Positions 47,501 through 55,805 of a DNA stretch of 64,000 bases are shown here, one piece after another (position 1 is the stretch's first letter; each line of letters begins with the position of its first letter). The translations under genes and the position numbers were made by a program. The notes under the pieces are model-generated. The model was given only the letters and a program-made list of their open reading frames with translations. It made no database searches and had not been told where the DNA came from. This stretch comes from Lumbricus terrestris (taxonomy: Eukaryota; Annelida; Clitellata; Crassiclitellata; Lumbricidae): NCBI GenBank assembly GCA_949752735.1, contig OX457042.1:59860723-59924722 (forward strand), in the 5' to 3' direction.

Positions 47501-50138
47501 ATTGGTATATGAAGACAAAATTATTTTACAAATTTATCATCATCACTTAACTTACACCATCACCGTAACAATTATCATATTATTGATGAGCAGTTCTGAG
47601 TGAGGGATTTTATTATTATGTTAGGGGAGCAGCTGTTCACTGCATTTCAAGGCAAGCTAACCAATAAACTGGCAAAGATCTATAATGATAGACATTAGCA
47701 CATCAAGGATCAAAACCACAGAGAACAAAAAATAATACACTTAAAAATTTTAATTTGCGCAAAATTTTCGTTTTGGTGCGCATTTTTTCCAGTTTTTTGG
47801 TGCAACTGTCTGAGGCCCTTATAACAACTTCTAGCTTTAAATATGCACAAGTAAGAAAAGTATTCAAGATAGATTAACAAGTCTTGTATTCACAAACACA
47901 CAATCATACAATCAACCGATGCTGACCAGTGCTAAATAACTGCGCCATGATACAAGTTTATATTAGATATCGAATGCCTTTGTCGATAACTAACCATTGA
48001 CTTTCACATGTTTGTATGTTTGTTTGTAAGTGCACTTGTTATAGCGCTCCTTCAAGCTCTCTCTACTCAGAGGCGCTCCCGAATGCAGAGCGGACACTGC
48101 ATCGGAGTTTCACGCCGAAGCGATGAGCAATTGTGAGTGAAGGACTTGCCCAAGGTCCCTACGCAGCGAGGTGGATTCGAACCTCGAACCTTCCGGCTTC
48201 AAGGCAATGACGCCACAACTACTCCACCACGCCCCACATGTTTCTTACTTGCTTGATATATCATGATCGAAAAGTCAGTATTAAGTTAGGTCAGCATTTT
48301 GTAATGTTAATTACGAGTATCAGTAATGTAGTTAGTTAGGAATGGCAAGCATAGTCTAAAAAACCAAAATTTTGCAAGCAAGCAATGGGAATGTTCAATT
48401 TGACACTTACCACTCGAGCCGCTCGCTCTTGCGATTCGCACTTTCGACAGAACCACGGTCCAGTCGGTACAGTAACAATTCCATAGCATGCTGGAGAAGA
48501 GGAAAGAAAACATTTCAACCATCACAAAATATTCGTATGTCGACGTTAACTTGGAATTCATGATCCTATTATGTGAAGACTTAACAACTTAATAATGTGA
48601 GTGGCAAACATGTAGTTTAGCATCATAAATCATTCATCATTGCATGGGTTTCAACGTTGTTCATGTACGGGTTGGATTGACAAAAAGAATTCTTGTCAAA
48701 TAGAAGTTACCGGTAGATAGAATATTGGTTATATTGAAACTAGGTTGATAAAAATGAATTTTTTATCAAACAGAAATTATAACATTTGATGAATATTGCT
48801 GCTTAAATAGAAGCTGGATTGAAGAAAAGAATTCTTGCCTAAACAGTTGTGGGTTCATGGAAATGATTCTAGCCAAAGTAGAAGTTGGATTGATGAAAAA
48901 TAACAATGCTACAAAGAGTGAACAATTTATGATGCCAAGCTACACGTTTACCAATCAAGTAATTTTAAAGAAATCTTTGCAAATATTTACGGCGCAATTT
49001 GTGGTTCTTAAAGACTACACAAATGCTAAATTACAGGACATAGTATCTGAACAACCACAGCGCTGTCCGTTGCAATGCCGAGAAGACACGTCTAAACCTA
49101 TTTCCTGAGACGGTAACTATGATTTGATGTTTGGCCATTAAATAGTGAAATTGGTAAACCTTAAAACTGAGTGCAGGTTCATGCAAACAATATGGCCATC
49201 CCAACTTTTGGATCTAGAATGCTACTACCGAGCAGCCACATCCGATAATTAAGTAATTAACATGAATTTTAAAGCATAAAACATCAAACCATGTTTGTTA
49301 GTGAGCTACATATAAACTTTTCTCATAAATGCAACATCTAGTTAAGCAAGGATTCTTTTCATCGATCCCACTTCCACTTATCCGAATTATGATTTCCATA
49401 CACTAAATTCTGGATTTACCTGAGGTCATAAATACACAAATATAAAGAACAATAAAATGATAAATTTCTCTTTTCATGTTGAATAAAAAAAATCAACACA
49501 AATTTCAGTTTTTATACTAACTGAGTACATTGCATAAAGTGATGTGGCTGGTAGGTAGTTGCTTAAAAACATTTCATCGAAAATTAAAATCTCTGTTGTC
49601 ATGCTTGGGTGCTGAAATTTTCAGATATCTTCGATTTATGGACGAATACGAAAATAATTGAGAAACTAGGTCAACAACGCCTATCTACATGTACACAGAT
49701 CAACTCACGTTTCGATCAATTTCGACAGTTTTCCAGATATATAGGTGAAATACAATATTCGCGACAGCAACAACATACACTTCAGCTCCATATGCTGCGG
49801 TTTAGGGCGCAACATTTAAAAATGGTGAAGGGAGGGATGAGGGGTTCAAGTGACCTACATTCGGTCAGCAGGTTTTCGGTTGATTTTTAAGCAAATAACC
49901 GCAATGTTGGGGTTTGAAAAGCGACAAGAATATAACCGCAGCAGCGATACTATGTCTAAATGGGGCAACAGATTTTAGGGTCGTCAATTATTTGAAAATG
50001 TTGGTCTTCTTCGGTGAGCAGCATCCTACCCTGGTGAACGGCCACATTGCACCCATGACCGTCGCAGTAGACCAGCGGATTTTCGTCCCATCCTCGCTCG
50101 TCGGAGCATACACAGCACCCGCCGACCATCTCTTTCAT
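35409..50138 (-). CDS. MLLT10: AF10/AF17 (MLLT10/MLLT6, Alhambra) orthologue, 12 exons, 3' incomplete
   Basis: Twelve minus-strand exons keep one frame through every junction and encode 625 codons without a stop. The start MKEMVGGCCVCSDERGW equals the fly Alhambra start. Residues about 8-60 are a PHD finger, 63-100 a zinc knuckle (RCELCPQKDGALKR) and about 119-182 an extended PHD (CYICEEQ to YCGYCTYHYKK), the PZP module that reads the histone H3 tail including unmodified K27 in AF10. After it come NVKVIPPYKP, a Ser/Thr/Lys-rich disordered region with KFTTANFIE, a basic KRRTKK patch, an SPTSSVSPG segment and a Gln/Pro-rich exon. The octapeptide/leucine zipper that recruits DOT1L was not found; it should lie below 35,409. 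Introns hold SINEs, LINE pieces, a hAT-like element and a donor-repeating minisatellite. Vertebrates have two paralogues; this looks like a single pre-duplication orthologue. The nuclear chromatin role is inferred from the family. Confidence 0.9.
36207..36271 (-). CDS. MLLT10: AF10 orthologue exon 11
   Basis: Acceptor CTCATGTTTTCAG|T, donor GAACCA|GTATGA. 65 bases (LVDRSSEFSTSLSSNQRKPG) that exactly correct the phase between exons 10 and 12. Confidence 0.65.
36378..36460. mobile_element. hAT-like terminal sequence
   Basis: CAGTGGTTTTCGACCTTTTT followed by GGAACCCTCGGCA is the end of a widespread hAT-type MITE (CAGTGGTTCTCAACC). The opposite end was not found. Confidence 0.4.
37104..37312. 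mobile_element. Small TTAA-bounded piggyBac-like pieces
   Basis: TTAACCCTCTTGACCCGAGA at the left, GGTGAAAGGGTTAA at 37,171-37,184, TTAACCCTTTACATG at 37,219 and TTCTCGGGTCAAACGGGTAA near 37,284-37,307 suggest nested or deleted piggyBac MITEs. Confidence 0.45.
37565..37768 (-). CDS. MLLT10: AF10 orthologue exon 10
   Basis: Acceptor CTCCATTTAG|A, donor TCAGG|GTGAGC. Starts TNEQKRRTKKLRVDKNAAK (basic), then ASTVAALSPTSSVSPGVAS. Phase 2 at both ends. Confidence 0.78.
37800..37900 (-). mobile_element. SINE/LINE 3' tail with (GAAT)n
   Basis: The reverse complement reads GGGAGTGCCTCTGAGTAGTT, GGTGCTATATAAATACTTG and GAATGAATGAATGAATG, the shared 3' tail type. Confidence 0.55.
38785..38985 (-). 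mobile_element. LINE ORF2 end, WN.LP family, copy 3
   Basis: The minus frame reads MWNDFPPVICGRILVGN and LFASFRCLKTFLFSRVC to a stop, matching the copies at 11,650 and 12,272. It lies in AF10 intron 9. Confidence 0.6.
39245..39954 (-). CDS. MLLT10: AF10 orthologue exon 9
   Basis: Acceptor GAGTCTTACAG|AGC, donor AGCAA|GTGAGT, 710 bases open throughout. Ser/Thr/Lys-rich and disordered, with GKFTTANFIE matching the RFTNANF segment of AF10. Confidence 0.82.
40085..40330 (-). mobile_element. SINE/LINE 3' tail fragment
   Basis: The reverse complement has GGGAGCGCCTCTGAATAGTT and GGAGCGCTGTATAGATTCC. The upstream part of the repeat is of unknown type. It lies in AF10 intron 8. Confidence 0.5.
40579..40636. 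repeat. 17-bp tandem repeat, three copies
   Basis: GAATATTCAGACTTCAT three times in a row, then a partial fourth, close to the donor of AF10 exon 8. Confidence 0.9.
40674..40751 (-). CDS. MLLT10: AF10 orthologue exon 8
   Basis: Acceptor TTTTCTTTGCAG|CTG, donor GCTGAG|GTAATC, 26 codons in phase 0 (LRFVASQSGSGQPMGSSTVL then PTSKAE). Supported by splice sites and phase rather than by a conserved motif. Confidence 0.7.
40848..42979 (+). mobile_element. TIR element with hAT-like coding region
   Basis: TACATTAGTGTGGTCCA on the left and TGGACCACACTAGTGTA on the right form inverted ends of about 17 bases, 2.1 kb apart, enclosing decayed coding of a hAT-related family. Target duplications are not clear, so the exact ends are provisional. 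It lies in AF10 intron 7 on the opposite strand. Confidence 0.6.
41080..42660 (+). pseudogene. hAT-like transposase relic
   Basis: Blocks in order: LDRVNVPD..ATYILGAVAQ, WDGKLLPDITG, the open frame 41,401-41,886 with GVPKIGLWTGKEQA and RGLVFDTTASNTGLKNSAC, then VWVDCRHHVMELAL, and, shifted, FRAPAALHHAHWIAKAIYSL, VNDYAERAIALL and LRPVKRHRKIYPS. FDTTASNTG followed by CRHHVMEL corresponds in layout to the TDNASN...C.aH.LnL core of hAT transposases, with the Asp a likely catalytic residue. That equation is my inference. Stops and at least three frameshifts disable it. A second copy lies at the left edge of the window. Confidence 0.65.
43612..43981. repeat. Tandem duplication of about 185 bases
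   Basis: Unit 1 (43,612-43,793) and unit 2 (43,794-43,981) both run from AATGGTAAATTGAGCAATA to AAATATAATATAAAAAA. Each contains GCTAAATTTGACCGATAATT and a LINE-like tail (TTCTGAAAGGCC..GTTAGAAGCACTTTATAAATG). The second unit abuts the donor of AF10 exon 7. Confidence 0.85.
43996..44106 (-). CDS. MLLT10: AF10 orthologue exon 7
   Basis: Acceptor CATTTTCAG|AAG, donor CCAAAA|GTAGCG, 37 codons in phase 0. KKDSNVKVIPPYKPVATDVN resembles the NVKTIPPYKP segment of fly Alhambra. Confidence 0.8.
44280..44720. repeat. Purine-rich simple repeats with 20-bp tandem array
   Basis: Irregular AAGGTAAGTTAAAG-type units end in four tandem copies of AAGGCAATTCAAGATGAGTG (about 44,627-44,710) just 3' of AF10 exon 6. 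Confidence 0.75.
44757..44850 (-). CDS. MLLT10: AF10 orthologue exon 6
   Basis: Acceptor TTTTGTCTAG|T, donor AAAGTG|GTAAGT. Encodes AQAQGLLCEEAGNYSDSVKY and CGYCTYHYKKV, the end of the extended PHD. Confidence 0.9.
45052..45245 (+). mobile_element. tRNA-derived SINE, copy D (diverged)
   Basis: GTTAGAATCACC in the B-box position, CTTCACTCGCAATTGCTTAT, GGGAGCGCCTCTGAGTAGCA and GAAGGAACGCTATAACAAGT match copies A and E in order. Confidence 0.65.
45429..45628 (-). repeat. 39-bp minisatellite repeating a splice donor
   Basis: In AF10 orientation each unit contains TTACATG|GTAAGCGGATGG and GGTGACGGTAATAAGG. GTAAGC occurs at plus positions 45,623-45,628 (exon 5 donor), 45,585-45,590, 45,546-45,551, 45,507-45,512 and 45,468-45,473, spaced 38, 39, 39 and 39 bases. 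Read-through from exon 5 meets TAA at once. Confidence 0.9.
45629..45732 (-). CDS. MLLT10: AF10 orthologue exon 5
   Basis: Acceptor GTTTTCAG|TCG, donor ACATG|GTAAGC. Encodes SCYICEEQDREGKANSGACM and CNKSGCRYHFHVT, the first part of the extended PHD. The donor is the first of five copies (see repeat at 45,429-45,628). Confidence 0.9.
45840..46020 (+). repeat. Degenerate AGAAGCTGGATTGATGAAAA minisatellite
   Basis: Four to five diverged units (AGAAGTCGGATTGATGAAAA, GGAGCTGGATTAATGAAAG, AGAAGCTGGACTGATGAAAA) without visible terminal repeats, in AF10 intron 4. Confidence 0.6.
46343..46452 (-). CDS. MLLT10: AF10 orthologue exon 4
   Basis: Acceptor GTTCCAAG|GT, donor AATAAG|GTAATC. Encodes GWCHVVCALFVPEAWFGNV and TMEPIILKGVPQERYNK. 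The family usually has GWAH; Cys here replaces Ala. Confidence 0.88.
47117..47171 (-). CDS. MLLT10: AF10 orthologue exon 3
   Basis: Acceptor GTGTTTCAG|CGA, donor GGAG|GTAAGA. 55 bases encoding RCELCPQKDGALKRTDTG, the zinc knuckle. Confidence 0.9.
48031..48235 (-). mobile_element. tRNA-derived SINE, copy E (full length)
   Basis: The reverse complement starts GGGGCGTGGTGGAGTAG, where TGGTGGAGTAG fits the Pol III A box, followed by a perfect B box GGTTCGAATCC. The body has GGGACCTTGGGCAAGTCCTT and CTCCGATGCAGTGTCCGCTC, and the 3' end GGGAGCGCCTCTGAGTAGAG then GAAGGAGCGCTATAACAAGT. The reference copy for the family in this window; in AF10 intron 2. Confidence 0.85.
48411..48490 (-). CDS. MLLT10: AF10 orthologue exon 2
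   Basis: Acceptor TTCTCCAG|CA, donor CGAGTG|GTAAGT. Encodes CYGIVTVPTGPWFCRKCESQ, the end of the PHD finger, then ERAARV. Confidence 0.9.
48660..48905 (+). repeat. Degenerate AGAAGCTGGATTGA minisatellite
   Basis: About seven diverged units, some carrying an AAAAGAATTCTTG spacer. Related to the arrays at 14.6 and 26.9 kb. In AF10 intron 1. Confidence 0.6.
49100..49950. other. AF10 intron 1, nothing further recognised
   Basis: AT-rich with no bounded element; a short TCATCGATCCCACTTCCACT piece near 49,358 may be a stray minisatellite unit. Confidence 0.4.
50030..50138 (-). CDS. MLLT10: AF10 orthologue exon 1
   Basis: From ATG (50,138-50,136) encodes MKEMVGGCCVCSDERGW and YCDGHGCNVAVHQ. 109 bases, donor CAGG|GTAGGA. 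Upstream in-frame Met codons exist, but the family start is MKEM. Confidence 0.88.
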
Positions 50139-51152
50139 GCTGGGTCGAATAATTATTCTCAGGCCACCCTCAATCCCTCCGGCCAGAAAACGATCATCGC
50201 CGTGAAAGAAAACTAAAGCGTACAACAATAGAATAACCACAAAGCCCGCACTCAAAAAAAATAAATGATACGAAACGAATTCTCGTTTCCTGTTACTAGC
50301 TCTTCATCATTGATGGACAACTGGCGCCAGCTGGTGGCAGCTGGCCACAACGCAGCTTCACCGATCCCAGGAACGTAGTATTGCAAATTAATATCTAAGA
50401 AATTTGGAGCAATGGTTTAAAGTTTTATCGGTTTAAATAATTTTTATGTAGGCTACGTGAGGTTTAAATGCCAATGTGCAGGATAACCGCCGTCGATCCA
50501 ACTTCTGCTTACTCTAGAAGTATTTTTCATCGATCGAGTCCAGCTGCAATAATTATTCTATTTGCGCAAATAGCTATAAGGCCTATTTTCATTAATATAA
50601 TTTTATAAGCTAGGCCTAACTTCCATTTTAGTCAGAATTATCGTCATGAATCAAAGTTCTAGTTTATCCTGGGGTGTATCTTTTCCAAGATGGGCCTAAG
50701 TGAATATAGCCTTATAATTATGAAACTCGAAGATGATAATTAGGCCTAAATTGCCCAAAATGGTTTATAATTATAAAACTATTTGCAGCCTGCAGTGTAG
50801 GCCTATATATAGGCTACTTTACGTAGGATCGGCTCAAATGCGAACTACCCTCGGCGAATTTGGAGTGCATAGACCTATATATTATATGCCTAAGCCTAAT
50901 AGCTTATAGGCCTATTGACAATTTTGAGAAAATGCTTAGAACTGATCGCAATTATAGGTTGTTCGTTGTCTCGAGATAATTATGCACATAGCGTCCTGAA
51001 ACGCCGTGGTAGACTGTTTATTTTACAGGCAGGCCTAATAAAAGCATGATTGATAAGCAGGTATATAGGCTCGAAATCGGCTCCCGCTGGTCAAAATCAA
51101 ACGAGGGTTGTAGTCATATCATAGCTAAAGGCGTGCACCCTATGGGCAGGAT
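50139..51152. other. Region upstream of AF10 exon 1
   Basis: Should contain the 5' UTR or promoter, or an intron leading to a 5' UTR exon. A palindromic CTGGCGCCAGCTGG cluster sits near 50,322-50,350, and TAGGCCTA words are frequent. No TATA box or CpG-dense core is obvious. Confidence 0.4.
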
Positions 51153-53368
51153 CAGTGGCGTAACAACCTAGCCGGGGGCCCGTGGACAATGAAGCTCGGG
51201 GGCCCCTGTATAGGCCTACCTACATCATATTGTATTAACGACGCCAAAGAGTGAAAATTGTGAAATGGTTATAAACTGCAGTTAGATTAAAATAGAATAT
51301 TAAACGAAATAGTCAATAATCCGTAAATTAAGGCACATTAATAGTTCAAGAGAAATCAATAAAACAGTACAGGTTAGGCCTATAGGGCCTGAATGCATAT
51401 ATGGAAATACATTTGCCAATTTAGCCTCTATAGGCTACGTGGCAATTGGATTCAAGAAGTCGAGGCAATAGTGGAAGGAAAGTGTGCCCGTAAGACAGTG
51501 GCGTAGCCAGGAATTTATGATGGGGTATGGAGTTGAGGGTTTTATGGCCTGGCTGGATGCCCTTCCTGATACCAACCCAACAGTATTACAGTAAATAAAA
51601 AGGGAATAAAGCAACAATGGGAATAAATTAAGAAAAAACAATTGTTACTACAAGATTTTGTTTTTTCTTCTTATTTAAGCGGATAAAAAAAACTTTTTCT
51701 TAAGCCAATGGGGGGTTTAACCCCCGAAACCCCCTTGGCTACGCCACTGCCGTAAGATATGGTAAATAAGTCAGTCTTAGGCAGAAGAGAAAATGGCCAA
51801 GATAAATTAAGTCACTTTCCTCACCTCCAGTTTTTTTCAAGGGTGATGGTGTTAAGTTTCGTTTAGGATTAACAGCAAACGAATGATTATAACCGCCATC
51901 AATTCTTGACGCCTGCAGCCAGTATTGTTGGCGGTGATGGGTACGAATAAATGACATCCATTGCCTCATGTTCATTTTGTCAAGTCAATTGATATTAAGT
52001 CTTCCTTTATAATTATTTTCTATCCGGAGTAGTCTTGGTATGCCTTTATTTCTTTTTATTTCTTTTCTTCATGTATAGGCATATACCCAATTGAGTGGAA
52101 TTCAGGCAATTGGCCTTCTCTGTCTAGGCCTATAGGCTACATGTTCAAACAGTCGTTGAACGACTTGTTTAGCAGAGTTGCTTCGATTCTTAATGCTGTC
52201 TAATGTCATAGTTTCTTATGTTCTGTGGTCTTGAAATTCCTGCAATCAACTCATTTCTGCAGCAAGAATTCTGTTCTCATCCTGTTTTCGCATTGTTTAG
52301 CATTCTGGCCTGCATATGAAAATCGGTTGAATCGTCTCGTATATACGGTATATTTTGTTGTCTTGGTTTTCTCTGATCATCATTCCAAAATGCTTGTGAG
52401 GCCCATTCAATTCTCGTTTGTAGGTCTATATTTTTTTATCGTTGCTGCTATCTGAGCCTATTAGCCCTCTTAGATAAATTAACGGCCATAAACGAACTGT
52501 TCAATTTTCTCAAAACCTTAATTAATTATCATTGGATGTTGATGCTAAATAAAACGCAGCGTTATTCCAAAAGACTCAAAATTGTAATTCTCATTAGCCT
52601 GAAATTTCTTACGCATAGTACACATGTATATTACTGTGTAACCTACTATATGCCTATACACTGTATAGTATACAGCTTGATTTGGATATGCGACGGAGGT
52701 CCGTGGGTTCAGATTGAGCTGCCAGAAATTTGATATTATAGGAGGGCCAACTGCAAACCCTGTCACGCATGAGAACCTTAATGTGTTTGGAAGACTAATC
52801 TGACGAGAGATATATCCTTCCAATTCTAAGGCTTGTGGTGATGGGAAGGGGATCAGATGCAGGGTGCAGTGACCTAAATTATTCTGAGGTCTCGGGCATA
52901 CACTATGGATAACCTGTTATGTTGAACCGCTGGGTCAGCCTGGTTGTCCGCTTGATTCTGTTCATCTGACTGCCTGACTCCTGTTAGATACCTTCGTCTA
53001 TAGATTCGTTTATCTGTCAGTCTTCCGGCCACCTGCCTCACGCTGCCTCAAATGCATGTAGGGGTTGTTGGCCTATGTGTGGTGTCTGTGTATAGAACTT
53101 CAGGGGTCGCAGAATGTGTCAGTATTTGACCCCAAGCAGGAACACATCATTCCCTACATGCATCTGAGAACAAAGCGTATCATTATGTATCTTGAAACAG
53201 CCGTCATAATTATACAGGCTTTAGTTCAGACTGCAGATTGCAGTCTGAAACTCAATAAATGGAAAAGTAGATCAACGTGGATTTTTTAGTTACAACTCTT
53301 GGGGGCCCTTTGAACCTCGGGGGCCCGTGGATTTTGTCCACCTTCGTTATATGGTTGTTACGCCACTG
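51153..53368. mobile_element. hAT element with perfect 8-bp duplication (non-autonomous)
   Basis: Ends CAGTGGCGTAACAACC and GGTTGTTACGCCACTG are perfect 16-base inverted repeats. GGCAGGAT directly flanks both sides (51,145-51,152 and 53,369-53,376). GGGGGCCCGTGG blocks are subterminal. No hAT transposase is readable in 2.2 kb, and another MITE is nested within it. Confidence 0.88.
51496..51749. mobile_element. hAT MITE nested in a hAT element
   Basis: Ends CAGTGGCGTAGCCAGGAAT and CTTGGCTACGCCACTG; CCGTAAGA flanks both sides exactly. Same family as 10,177-10,339 (both carry GGGTTTAACCCCCGAAACCC). Confidence 0.9.
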
Positions 53369-53434
53369 GGCAGGATCTCGATGGGTAGGCTGTACCATAG
53401 AGATGTATTATAGCCTATAATAAATATATCACTA

Positions 53435-53833
53435 GAGAGAGTATCACGTCGCCATATTGAAGTCACCGTCTAATAGTGCCGACCAATCATAGGCGATTCT
53501 CATATTGACCAATCACAGTCTTACAGCATCGATCTGGAAAAATAAACAAAATAATATCAGCATTTTTATAATAAGACGAACTTGTCGATGTTTACTTGTC
53601 AATATTGCAAGAAACTGCAAAATTAACAAGCAAGCATCGACATGTTCGTCTTAATATTATAAAAATGTTGATGTATTATTTATTTTTCAAATCGATGCTG
53701 TAAGACTGTGTAGGCTATACGTGTGATTGGTCGGTATAAGAAATCGCCTATAATTGGCCGGTACGATACGAGCGATGTAGGCTAAATTTGTGACTTCATA
53801 TCTGACTGCAGAGCAGATATGTCATACTCTCTC
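53435..53833. mobile_element. Fold-back MITE with TA flanks
   Basis: GAGAGAGTATCACGT on the left pairs with ATGTCATACTCTCTC on the right, each next to TA. Inverted similarity continues inward almost to the centre (AACTTGTCGATG against CATCGACATGTT), so the whole element can fold into a hairpin. Confidence 0.7.
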
Positions 53834-54305
53834 TAGCGTGTAGGCTATATTATAATTATATAGACTAGGCCTACATCTCAATGGGCTATACACGTGATCT
53901 ATCGTTTGGGCCACTCGGACTCTCCGAGCTATTATCTTCTTCTCCTCACGAGTCAATTCAACTTATCCTCAACATTAACCCTACTTAATTTTTCTCATGC
54001 ATATTATTTTATGTAGGCCTAGCCTATCTAATAGGCTAGTATTTAATTGCTTTCTTTACTCTATATGCCTATATGTACGTGTATTGTGAATTGGGGAATG
54101 TATATAGGCCTACGTCTACATATTGAATAGATTCCAGTAAATTTGAATTGAATTTGAATGAGTGAACTTCTGCAGCATCCACAAAAGCCAGGTCTTATTC
54201 TAAGTCGCACGTACAACAGTTTGGTCACAAAAAAGTCAATATAAGCAGGGTCGTAGAGTTTCAATTAAAGCTGACTTGGGTGGACGATGTGTAGAGTTGT
54301 AGCAG

Positions 54306-55328
54306 TGTAGCGGAAACGGCCGGTCGAACACGTCGACTGGCAGGAGAGGGGATGGCGAACTCTCCCACCAGGTGGCAAGGCTTGCGTGTCGCTCCAGATG
54401 GGCGCAAGTCCGGCCTCCGTCGTCTATCGAAGGGCTTAACAGTGCTCCCACTACCGTACGAAGACCCGAAGACACGATGTATTTTCAGACGATATATTGT
54501 CACCACACTACACGTCACGGCAGGCAAACACGTGATACCAGCAGCAATCGTACCCTGGCAGGCGGACGGTCGTATACCAAAATGGCGGCTCCCACAGCGA
54601 GGACTGACTTCGGGAGCGCCCCACTGCGACAAACGCAGGAACCACACGGCAGCGGCAGCGGCGTACTGCGGCGGCGGCGACGGCGAGCTCCGACGACCGA
54701 TACACGGCGACGGCGACGGCAGCTCCCTCGGGCGACTGACAGCTGCAACGACGACCGCTCCTTCTCTACTGCGACGACGACGACCGGCGGCTGCAACGAC
54801 TGCTGCTCACGACGACGGACTGACTTCTCGAACGGACGGAGCTCCCGCTGACTTCTGACTTCTAACTGAGCTGGACGGCGCTCCGCTACCGACGGAAACG
54901 AACTGAGCTGGACGGCGCTCCGCTACCGACGGAAACGAACTGAGCTAATGCATGGAGACCGCGCTCCTATATATACCGACAAGGCGCGCAATCTTGCGCA
55001 TGCGCACTACAGGGGGGCCGACGTCACAGGTCCGGAGGAGGGAAGGGGGCTAGGCGCGCAAGACCCGCGAAAGATCCACACAAGATCTGCGCATGCGCAC
55101 TAGAGGGGGGCTGACGTCAGAGGGGGCCGACGTCACAGGGGGGCCGACGTCACAAGGAACCGACGTCACAAGGATCTTTGGAGGCGAAGGAGGGGGAGAG
55201 GGGACTCTAAGCACGTGCCGACGACGGCGCGAATCGACGGCCTAATCGACGGCCTAATCGACGCCGGCGACGACGTAAACAAGAACGCGGCGGCTACGGC
55301 GGCAGCGGCTCAGGCGAATTTCGCCACA
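54306..55328 (-). repeat. 3' LTR (1,023 bp)
   Basis: Starts TGTAGCGGAAACGG and ends TTCGCCACA on the plus strand. It has one enhancer unit and a 37-bp GAGCTGGACGGCGCTCC duplication near 54,867-54,945 that is single in the other LTR. Confidence 0.92.
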
Positions 55329-55341
55329 CTCTCCTTCCACC
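55329..55341 (-). promoter_or_regulatory. Polypurine tract
   Basis: GGTGGAAGGAGAG in element orientation directly abuts the TGTGGCG start of the 3' LTR, the position for plus-strand priming. Confidence 0.8.
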
Positions 55342-55805
55342 ACGATTTCGAAATGTCCCTTATTTCGAAGGGCCAGGGCCCACGGGTCCTCCCAAAAACA
55401 AGGGGTCCCACTAGACCGTCCGCATTACACAGTAACCGGCCAACGGGCCAATGGCAACAAGTCTGCCCTCAAACGACTTGCAAGTCGTAACAATCGAACA
55501 ATGCAAAAGTCCAAAACGAAAATAACCATCGTCTCTAAATGTTCAGAGTCTCTGACGGATCTACTCATAAAACGCGGCCAACGGGCCATTACGACAAGAC
55601 ACTTAGTCTAGCATCTAACATAGCCAACAGGCTAAACCAGACGAAAAGCACGAGTTATATCAGAACACACAATTAACCAACGCAAAGGACGGGCCAACGA
55701 GCCACACATAATGAACGCATATAATTACCGGACGCTAAACTCAAGCGTACAACTGTCCAATGTCCAAAGAGTCTCAGAGTTCAGGTCTCTTTTCACAATA
55801 AACGT
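55342..55805. other. 3' untranslated part of the LTR element
   Basis: No coding motif. GGCCAACGGGCCAATGG-type words recur. It lies between the end of the pol remnant and the polypurine tract. Confidence 0.6.

Noticed and set aside
54352..54858. Arg/Thr-rich open frames inside both LTRs (also 58,475-58,981)
   Set aside because: GC-rich LTR sequence is open in many frames; the two copies are just the repeated LTR, and the element's real frame is on the other strand.
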